Below are positions 34,606-40,668 of a stretch of DNA of 40,668 nucleotides, in pieces; within the stretch, counting starts at the first letter, position 1; every line of letters starts with the position of its first letter. The stretch is taken from the NCBI GenBank assembly GCA_028284545.1, contig JANQRN010000100.1, positions 1 to 40,668 on the forward strand, read 5' to 3'. This DNA comes from Rhodothermales bacterium (GTDB lineage Bacteria; Bacteroidota; Rhodothermia; Rhodothermales; JABDKH01). A program made the position numbers and the translations under genes. The notes under the pieces were generated by a model, which was not told the origin of the DNA, did no database searches, and worked only from the letters and a program-made list of their open reading frames with translations.

Positions 34606-36122
34606 TAGGTACCCGACGCCAAGCCGCTTAGTGTCCACGTCAGCTGATGGTCGACATTGCCGCGTGCGGTTTGTAGCCTCTTCGAAGTCACCGGATTGGA
34701 CATCGCCGGGACTACCTCGTTACCGCCTGGCGTTGTTCCCACGCGCACGTTATACGTGAGACCGGCTGCAGGTGTCTGGCCGTCAGACGCGGCGCCCCAC
34801 GAAAGCACAACAGTCGCAGGGCCAGGTGTTGCAATGGGTAGCGACGGGGCGTTCGGCGGCGTGTTGGAGTGTGCAAGCTCGTTGCGGTACTCACGCGAGA
34901 AAAGCCCTGCGTTCGTGATGTTGCCGAAAATGAAGACGTCGACGTCACCGTCCATGTCGTAGTCCCCAAGCGCAGCGTCCCCGAACAGACCGCCTCCAAA
35001 GCGCTCATCTCGCGTGAACGACCCGCTGTCATTGCGGTACGTGAAGCCAGCGACCTCACCGCTGATGCGACCCGCTCCGGAGGAGAAAGCATCCAGGTCG
35101 CCATCGTTGTCGTAGTCGATCCACGCGGCGGTCCCGTGTAGCATCCCGTCGAACACGGTGGCTTCAGTGTACGCCCCGGCGTCGTTGCGATACACGCGCG
35201 ACAGGCCACCAACAACAAATGGGTGAAGCTGGCCGCCGGCAACGAGGATATCCAGGTCGCCGTCAGCATCGTAGTCGCCCCAGTCCGCGGCGGCAAACAG
35301 CACACCGCGGATACCGGCGTTTGCGGGCGTGAAGGTGCCACCGCTGTTCCGGTAGATGCGCACGATATTCTGCTGGTCGTTGCCGACTCCAGAGACCAAC
35401 AGGTCGCGATCGCCGTCCTGGTCATAATCGCCCCAAACCACACGGCCGAAGGCCGCACCCTCCAACAATCCGGCGGGCGTCGTCAGCGTCCCGTTCCCAT
35501 CGTTAACGGCCAGCCAGAGTCGCGCCTCACCATTTTCGTCCAGGCCCGATATCGCCAGGTCGAGGTCGCCGTCGTTGTCTGCATCACCCCACGCGACGCT
35601 CGAAGAACGCAGTCCCTCGAAAGACTGGGTGCGAGTCAGTGATACCGTGTTGTTGCCAGCATTCAGGTAGATATCAGTTCTAAGGTCCCCGGTACTCGTA
35701 ATTCCGGAAACTGCCAGATCCAGAAACCCGTCACCATTTGCGTCGCCCATAGCGTTCCCGCCGTCCCACAACATCGAATCCGGACTGGCGAAGAGCGGTA
35801 TGTACGTTGTGACATACGTGATCGATGGCGGACCGTCTGGGACCCTGGGGGGGCCAAGGAAGAAGGTGTCGCCGTCATTGCGATAGAACTGTTGGACAGG
35901 CGCAGGCTCAGCGCGCGTATTGCGATTGCCCTGTATTACCAGGTCCATGTCACCGTCACGATCAAGATCACCCCATTCGAAATGCCCGAACGTGACCGGG
36001 ACGACTTCGCCCTCCATGAAACAGAAGTTCGGTCGGGCCTGATCCTCGCAGACGAGCGGGTCGACCTGGGCGCGCGCGGGGATCGCGACTATCAGTAACA
36101 ATACCAGAAATGTGTACCGCAC
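34527..36122 (-). CDS. Secreted VCBS/FG-GAP - FnIII protein lacking a T9SS tail
   Basis: The GTG at 36122 gives a clean 531-residue secreted protein (signal LVLLLIVAIPARAQ). An AGGT Shine-Dalgarno precedes it and the upstream stop is 2 nt away; a longer frame to 36221 is rejected. Seven Asp-rich repeats (GDLDRDGDMDLVIQG through GDYDMDGDVDVFIFG) form a propeller, followed by a fibronectin III-like domain (TYNVRVGTTPGGNEV ... YYWAVQAIDPSG). It ends FTVEQSFVIP with no sorting signal. It is a tandem paralogue of the next gene and is coupled to it. The final 79 bp overlap the convergent lipoprotein gene. Confidence 0.9.
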   Translation of the reverse strand: MRYTFLVLLLIVAIPARAQVDPLVCEDQARPNFCFMEGEVVPVTFGHFEWGDLDRDGDMDLVIQGNRNTRAEPAPVQQFYRNDGDTFFLGPPRVPDGPPSITYVTTYIPLFASPDSMLWDGGNAMGDANGDGFLDLAVSGITSTGDLRTDIYLNAGNNTVSLTRTQSFEGLRSSSVAWGDADNDGDLDLAISGLDENGEARLWLAVNDGNGTLTTPAGLLEGAAFGRVVWGDYDQDGDRDLLVSGVGNDQQNIVRIYRNSGGTFTPANAGIRGVLFAAADWGDYDADGDLDILVAGGQLHPFVVGGLSRVYRNDAGAYTEATVFDGMLHGTAAWIDYDNDGDLDAFSSGAGRISGEVAGFTYRNDSGSFTRDERFGGGLFGDAALGDYDMDGDVDVFIFGNITNAGLFSREYRNELAHSNTPPNAPSLPIATPGPATVVLSWGAASDGQTPAAGLTYNVRVGTTPGGNEVVPAMSNPVTSKRLQTARGNVDHQLTWTLSGLASGTYYWAVQAIDPSGTTSPFTVEQSFVIP

Positions 36123-36124
36123 GG

Positions 36125-37987
36125 CTACCTGACAATAACGAGTTTGGTCACGGCCGACTCCGCGCCAGCCGTCAGCTTGACGAAATAGAGGCCTGCAGCT
36201 ACTTGCGGTTCCCAGCGCCATTCCCCCGTGCCTGAGCGCGCAGGAAGCAGGGCCCGGCTGACGACGGCACCACGTGCGTCAAAAACAGCGATAGCGGGAG
36301 CAGTATCGGGGTTGATCTCGTCCAGGGAGTATGGAATGACAACGGCGCCGGCGGCCGGATTGGGATAAGGTTCATCCAGGGCAAACGCTTGCCCGTCCGC
36401 GTTCTCTTCGGTGTCTGTCGATGTGTCTTTACCAGTCACGTTGACGGAGCCCTCAGCTGCGAACTCAGAGGCTGCGAAACCAGCATCTATCGCCTGAACA
36501 CTCCAGAAATACGAACCGTTCGGCAGGTTGAGCAGCAGGCGCGTCGACTCGCCCGTATTGCCGCGATCTGAGACGAGCCTGCGATGCCCTCCAGCTACAG
36601 TCGTTGACGGCAAGACATCATCGCCTCCCGATGTTGTGCCAACGCGAACGTTGTAGGTCAGTGACCCCTGGCCCGACTGCTCGTCAGTCGCGGCATCCCA
36701 GGTCAGCGTCAGCACCCCCGATGCAAGTGAAGACTGAAGGTTGGAGGGCGCCGAAGGAGCGGTGTTGGGTACGCGATAATCGTTGCGATAGAGACCAAGG
36801 ATCGTGGATCGCTCGCGATCAAGCCCGGTCACGAGCACATCAGGGTCGAGGTCGCCGTCGTAGTCTGAAAAATCGGCACTCGCAAAGGCGAGGCCGGTCA
36901 GGAAGATCCGCTCGACAAAGCCAGAAGCGCCCTCGTTGGCATAGATCCGTACAGCCTTGTCTCCAACGGCGCCTTCGGCTCCCGCAGCCAGGATGTCAGG
37001 GTCACCGTCACTGTCATAGTCACCCCACCGCGCCTCGCCGTAGAAGCTGGGCACCAACTCTTCGTGCAGCGTGAGCGTCCCCGCGTCATTTCGATAGATA
37101 TGCAGGAGTCCGTCGAAGATCAGCGGACTAATTTCGCCGCCCGAGAGGAGAAGATCCGGGTCGCCGTCGCCGTCGAAGTCGCCCCAGTCAGCAGACGAGA
37201 AAGCCGGCTGCGAGAGTTGTGCACCAAGGGGTGAAAACTCATTGTCCGTATTGATGAATACGTCGGTGACAAACGTGCCGTCGGATGTCGCGCCACTCAA
37301 GAGCACGTCTGCGTCGCCATCCAGGTCGAAGTCTGTCCAGGCAATGTCACCGAACGCGAGGTCGGGAAGGCTGGTGTCAAACTCGACAAAAGCACCTCCG
37401 TCATTGCGTAGCAGGAGCGTCTGAAACTGATCACTTGACTGGGCACCAATCAGCAGAAGGTCCAGGTCCCCGTCACCATCGAAGTCTGACCAGGACGCGG
37501 CCGACCCGTAGAGCCCGGGTAACGTGACCGCGGATGGTTCTAGCTGTGATCCGTTGTTGACGAGCAGTACAGTCGTGCCCGCGTAGGGCTCACTCGTGCC
37601 GTTGGCCCCGGTGGTGACGGCATCGAGGTCGCCATCACCGTCGTAATCCGCCCACGCAATGCCGCCATGCCAGAGCCCGATGGGCAGATTCGCTACTTCA
37701 AAGTCAATTCCCCACAGGCCGCTGAAGCTGTCCCTAAGCTCAGCGCGCGTAAATGCCTGGTACGTTGTCGGCAGAAATGGGCTGTTGGCATTCGAATTAC
37801 CAACGGCGAGGATGTCCATGCGGCCATCCCCATCAATGTCTCCGAAGCTCGCGTCGCCGTAGTTCGTGAACGGCGCGGCCGGTTCTACATATGTAAACGC
37901 GAACGGCTGAGCGACGAGTCGTCCAGAGAAACCGCCAACAGCCAGAAGGACGCAAACTACCGCGAGCCTGGGTAGAGATCTGAACAA
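36125..37987 (-). CDS. VCBS/FG-GAP - FnIII protein with T9SS type-A sorting domain
   Basis: This 620-residue secreted protein has signal peptide MFRSLPRLAVVCVLLAVGGF...LVAQ. Seven Asp-rich VCBS/FG-GAP repeats span about 45-400 (GDIDGDGRMDILAVG, SDFDGDGDLDLLLIG, GDYDSDGDPDILAAG). A FnIII-like domain follows (TYNVRVGTTSGGDDV ... YFWSVQAID). The C-terminus is a T9SS type-A sorting domain starting near EPYPNPAAGAV and ending LYFVKLTAGAESAVTKLVIVR. It is probably exported and anchored on the cell surface, binding calcium. The downstream paralogue begins 2 nt after this stop, so the pair is an operon. Confidence 0.93.
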   Translation of the reverse strand: MFRSLPRLAVVCVLLAVGGFSGRLVAQPFAFTYVEPAAPFTNYGDASFGDIDGDGRMDILAVGNSNANSPFLPTTYQAFTRAELRDSFSGLWGIDFEVANLPIGLWHGGIAWADYDGDGDLDAVTTGANGTSEPYAGTTVLLVNNGSQLEPSAVTLPGLYGSAASWSDFDGDGDLDLLLIGAQSSDQFQTLLLRNDGGAFVEFDTSLPDLAFGDIAWTDFDLDGDADVLLSGATSDGTFVTDVFINTDNEFSPLGAQLSQPAFSSADWGDFDGDGDPDLLLSGGEISPLIFDGLLHIYRNDAGTLTLHEELVPSFYGEARWGDYDSDGDPDILAAGAEGAVGDKAVRIYANEGASGFVERIFLTGLAFASADFSDYDGDLDPDVLVTGLDRERSTILGLYRNDYRVPNTAPSAPSNLQSSLASGVLTLTWDAATDEQSGQGSLTYNVRVGTTSGGDDVLPSTTVAGGHRRLVSDRGNTGESTRLLLNLPNGSYFWSVQAIDAGFAASEFAAEGSVNVTGKDTSTDTEENADGQAFALDEPYPNPAAGAVVIPYSLDEINPDTAPAIAVFDARGAVVSRALLPARSGTGEWRWEPQVAAGLYFVKLTAGAESAVTKLVIVR

Positions 37988-38088
37988 TGGATCGGTCGGA
38001 GGAATGGCTGTGGTGCGACGACAGGTCGCCTAGTATCCGGATTCCGGTGCCCGCGTGCAAGCCAGAAACGACTCATCGCGTTTCGGAA

Positions 38089-40317
38089 CTAGCTCTGCCG
38101 GCTCATGACGATCATGGGCCGAGCAGTCCTCTGCGCGACTTCCCGGATAAATCCACCAAAAAGGACCTTATTTCGACTAAGCCGCTGGACGCCTAGAATC
38201 GTCACGTCAGCGTTGTCTGCACGCTCGACTATCGATTCTACAGGTGCGTCCGAACGGATAACGTCTACCGAGGCGCGGTGCCGAACCTCATCGGCAGCGA
38301 GCCTGCCGAGTTCGCGGCGGACGCGGCGTACCTCGTCTGCCGACGCGGATGTCGGCACAACTCGAACAAACGTGATTTCTCGTTCAGCCGTTCGGGCCAA
38401 ACTGCCGAGTAGCATCGCGCGGAGATGGTCGTGGCCGCCCTTGCCACCAACCGGCACCAGGATTCGTCTAGCGCTATACACATCCCAGTCAGGCGTCGCG
38501 CGTAGCACGACAACGTCAGCGTCTAGCTCGCTCAAGAGCGATTCCAGTTGCACGTTCTTTTGCTCAGCCCCGATCTCGCTGAGGCCGACAAGTACCGATT
38601 CGCACCGATGAAGGTCAGCGACCCGCACGATCTCGCGCATGGGGTCATCAGACACGGTTACAAGTGTCTCGGCACGCACGCCAAGACGTGCATTCGCGCG
38701 GATGAGCTCGCCAACGACGCGCTGGCCATCTTCGACTGGTGACGGATCCGACTCAGGCGACCACTCCCTCGGCGCGGTGACGACGGTCAGCAGGAGAACG
38801 CGTCCGACGTGACCCGGTACCAGTGCGTCAGCCAGTGCAACCATCGCAAGCGAATTGTTTGGGTTTGCAATGGGAACCAGTACAAGCGGCGTTCGGCCGC
38901 GCAGCGTCACAAGCTCGGGATTGAGGGCTTCGCTGAAGGCGCCCTTCACCCGCGCTCGGTGCGCGAAGAGACCCAGGAATAGCAGTAATCCGACGGCGAG
39001 CCAGACGAGCGCAATCGTTCCCGCCGATGGTACGGCGAAGCCCTGGAACACAGCGAGGGCAATGCACGCGAGTCCGCCAACCACGGGGATCAGCGGGAAC
39101 GCAGGCGTGCGGAACGGCGGAGGTCGAAGTACTGACCGCTGCCTTATTAGTATCGCAATGAAGTGTGCTAGCGCGAACGTTACCAGGAAGATGAGACTGG
39201 CGGCCGCGCCGGCCGTTGCGACATCGGGTAGGGCCGCGAGAATGGCGACTACCAGTGCGGCTGTGACGACGATCGCGATCGCCGGCGTACCGGTGCGCCG
39301 GCTGGCAGAACCGAGCGGCGAGGGAAGTACACGATCAGCAGCCATGGTCTGCGCGATGCGCGAAGCGGCAAAGAGATTTGCATTCAGCGCCGAGTACATC
39401 GATAGGATCGCCGCCGCGATGACGAGCCAGTATCCGAATCCACCCATATAGGCGCGCGCTGCCACCGCGACGATTCCCTCGGGATCGGCGGCGGCGGCGT
39501 CGGCAATCGACTGACCTGCGGGGGTCCCGACAACGGTGATCACGAACAGCAGCGGGACGTAGGTCGCAAGCGCGATGACGAGAGACAGGATCATCGCTCG
39601 CGGGACCGTTTTCGCCGGGTTTTTCACCTCGCCGGCAACCGCCGCGACGAGATCGAAGCCCTGGAGTGCAATGAACGTATATCCCATCGCCTGAATGAGT
39701 CCGCGAAATCCGTCGGAGAAGAAAGGGCGCAGGGACGAGCTCAGGTTTCCGGACCCACCGCTAACGACGGCCACGAGTCCCGCCAGGATTAGCACAGAAA
39801 ACACCGCGAGCTTGCCTGCATTTGCCCACGCGCCGCCGCCGGCCGGCTTGCGCATCAGCTCGGCGGCCAGCAACGCCGTCGAGAGGGCGGCAAAGATCTT
39901 GACCGACCGGCCGTCGCGAACCCATCCGGGAGTCGACCCCGCCACCGCAGTCCAGATGTCAGACACCATGATGGAAACGAAGTGGGCAAACCCGAGCGCG
40001 TAGAGGACGGCAGCCACGACTGACGCAAACCACACGACCCACCCAACTCCAAAGGAGGCCTCGACGGAGAGTACTTTTTGGGCAAACCTGTACGTCCCGC
40101 CGGATTCAGGAAACTTGGATGCCATTTCGGCGAAACTCATCGCAGTCAACATCGCGATTCCACCGTTAAGTGTGAACGCGAGGACGGCCGCAGGGCCGGT
40201 TGATGAAAACGCAACGCCCGCGAGTGCCAGGATTCCACCGCCAACGATTGCGCCGACGCCAACTCCAGTGGCGCCGACGAGACCTAACACGCGCTTGTTC
40301 GAGTTGTGTGGATCCAT
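38089..40317 (-). CDS. APC amino-acid permease fused to two universal-stress (UspA) domains
   Basis: The ATG at 40317 (MDPHNSNKRVLGLVGATGVGVGAIVGGG) is chosen because the preceding 100 codons up to 40617 do not look like protein. The product is 742 residues. Residues about 10-440 carry roughly twelve membrane helices of the APC family (GAIVGGGILALAGVAF, EMASKFPESGGTYRFAQKVL, QAMGYTFIALQGFDLVAAVAGEVKNPAKTVPRAM). The cytoplasmic C-terminus holds two UspA-like domains, about 475-610 and 617-742 (second: RRILVPVGGKGGHDHL, ending RTARPMIVMSRQS). Such fusions are thought to tune transport to nucleotide or stress state. The amino-acid substrate is unknown. It is divergent from the gene at 40408. Confidence 0.93.
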   Translation of the reverse strand: MDPHNSNKRVLGLVGATGVGVGAIVGGGILALAGVAFSSTGPAAVLAFTLNGGIAMLTAMSFAEMASKFPESGGTYRFAQKVLSVEASFGVGWVVWFASVVAAVLYALGFAHFVSIMVSDIWTAVAGSTPGWVRDGRSVKIFAALSTALLAAELMRKPAGGGAWANAGKLAVFSVLILAGLVAVVSGGSGNLSSSLRPFFSDGFRGLIQAMGYTFIALQGFDLVAAVAGEVKNPAKTVPRAMILSLVIALATYVPLLFVITVVGTPAGQSIADAAAADPEGIVAVAARAYMGGFGYWLVIAAAILSMYSALNANLFAASRIAQTMAADRVLPSPLGSASRRTGTPAIAIVVTAALVVAILAALPDVATAGAAASLIFLVTFALAHFIAILIRQRSVLRPPPFRTPAFPLIPVVGGLACIALAVFQGFAVPSAGTIALVWLAVGLLLFLGLFAHRARVKGAFSEALNPELVTLRGRTPLVLVPIANPNNSLAMVALADALVPGHVGRVLLLTVVTAPREWSPESDPSPVEDGQRVVGELIRANARLGVRAETLVTVSDDPMREIVRVADLHRCESVLVGLSEIGAEQKNVQLESLLSELDADVVVLRATPDWDVYSARRILVPVGGKGGHDHLRAMLLGSLARTAEREITFVRVVPTSASADEVRRVRRELGRLAADEVRHRASVDVIRSDAPVESIVERADNADVTILGVQRLSRNKVLFGGFIREVAQRTARPMIVMSRQS

Positions 40318-40407
40318 AAAGCTTTTCGAGATGCCTCTAGGATAGCGCCGTTGTGTATCATTGGCGAATTGCCTGAGCACCAGGAAACCACAATCACATC
40401 GCGAGCC

Positions 40408-40668
40408 GTGAAGGACAGTAACTCCGGGACGAGGTCCATTCGAAGCCTGATTCAGGTCGGGGCTCGGCTGGCATGGTACCCTGGCATCAGGCGGGCGCTT
40501 GGCAGTCCGACGGGCGTACCCGTGGGCCGCGCCATACAGAACGCGCTGTCGCCGCCGGCCGCCGACGAGGCAGGCTGGTTCGTGCGCATTGAGCACGAGC
40601 GATCCTCGCTGGCGCAAATTGCGGAGCGCGTGGAAGTAACAGATTACGGTGCCGGCGCGTCCGCAGGT
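40408..40668 (+). CDS. Partial unknown protein, possibly a methyltransferase (3' end outside window)
   Basis: A GTG at 40408 opens a frame of 87 codons that runs off the window. The residues (SIRSLIQVGARLAWYPGIRRAL ... ADEAGWFVRIEHERSSLAQIAERVEVTDYGAGASAG) look like the N-terminus of a class I SAM methyltransferase, with a possible motif-I glycine run starting at the edge. No signal peptide is visible. It is divergent from the APC-Usp gene with about 90 bp between starts. The family call is low confidence; the frame itself is well supported. Confidence 0.5.
   Translation, partial: MKDSNSGTRSIRSLIQVGARLAWYPGIRRALGSPTGVPVGRAIQNALSPPAADEAGWFVRIEHERSSLAQIAERVEVTDYGAGASAG

Noticed and set aside
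34712-35458. Long alternative minus-strand frame in the VCBS-FnIII gene
   Set aside because: It is a frame-shifted shadow of the Asp-rich repeats, with Ser/Thr/Arg-rich low-complexity product.
36123-36221. Longer N-terminus for the second VCBS-FnIII protein
   Set aside because: It overlaps the preceding T9SS tail out of frame; GTG 36122 gives a clean signal peptide and has a Shine-Dalgarno.
40318-40617. 100-codon N-terminal extension of the APC-Usp protein
   Set aside because: It covers the start of the divergent gene at 40408 and is Arg-rich shadow sequence with no membrane or signal character.

Overview
The window looks like a chromosomal piece of a Rhodothermia/Bacteroidota-type bacterium. 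The evidence is two type IX secretion (T9SS) type-A C-terminal sorting domains, a SusC-like TonB receptor with a carboxypeptidase-like N-terminal domain, a DUF5916/CBM9 barrel protein, a DUF1800/DUF1501 pair, many lipoproteins, Asp-rich VCBS/FG-GAP propeller proteins, mostly weak Shine-Dalgarno sequences and a moderately high GC content. I infer Rhodothermales-like from the GC and gene families; no rRNA or other species marker is present.

Layout. (1) 1-2450, minus: a secreted esterase lipoprotein followed 2 nt later by a membrane/START-like protein cut by the window edge. (2) 2596-6817: a 2OG-Fe(II) oxygenase-like gene converging on a giant ThuA-glucose/sorbosone dehydrogenase-PKD-cytochrome c-CBM6 lipoprotein. 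(3) 6882-9829, plus: an ECF sigma factor and a membrane Ser/Thr kinase with a TPR-like extracytoplasmic part, followed by a possible 21-codon ORF. (4) 9953-17148, plus: gyrB then two glycosyltransferases, hddC, hddA, gmhB and a SAM methyltransferase. All are tightly spaced or overlapping, so this is probably one transcription unit making and using GDP-D-glycero-alpha-D-manno-heptose. (5) 17145-19689, minus: DUF5916 protein and an undersized 49-residue lipoprotein. (6) 19821-21583, plus: a double-CxxC protein translationally coupled to a ChrA-type transporter. (7) 28487-21593, minus: a five-gene run of a beta-propeller lipoprotein, a VCBS lipoprotein, a SprT-like zinc protein, DUF1800 and a Tat+T9SS DUF1501 protein. 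(8) 30982-28571, minus: FG-GAP propeller plus choice-of-anchor-B protein, ended by a clear terminator. (9) 31274-34605, plus: TonB-dependent receptor and partner lipoprotein. (10) 37987-34527, minus: two tandem paralogous VCBS-FnIII secreted proteins, one with and one without a T9SS tag. (11) 40317-38089, minus: APC permease fused to two UspA domains. (12) 40408 onward: start of a divergent gene.

Functionally, the window is dominated by cell-envelope and secreted proteins: surface glycan synthesis, outer-membrane import, and a large set of calcium-type propeller proteins probably displayed by lipidation or T9SS. No CRISPR array, phage, IS element, tRNA or rRNA was seen. No stretch above 300 bp lacks a gene; the longest is the ~290 bp divergent region 30983-31273. 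The most plausible under-described units are the gyrB-linked heptose operon, the propeller/SprT/DUF1800/DUF1501 run, and the CxxC-ChrA pair.
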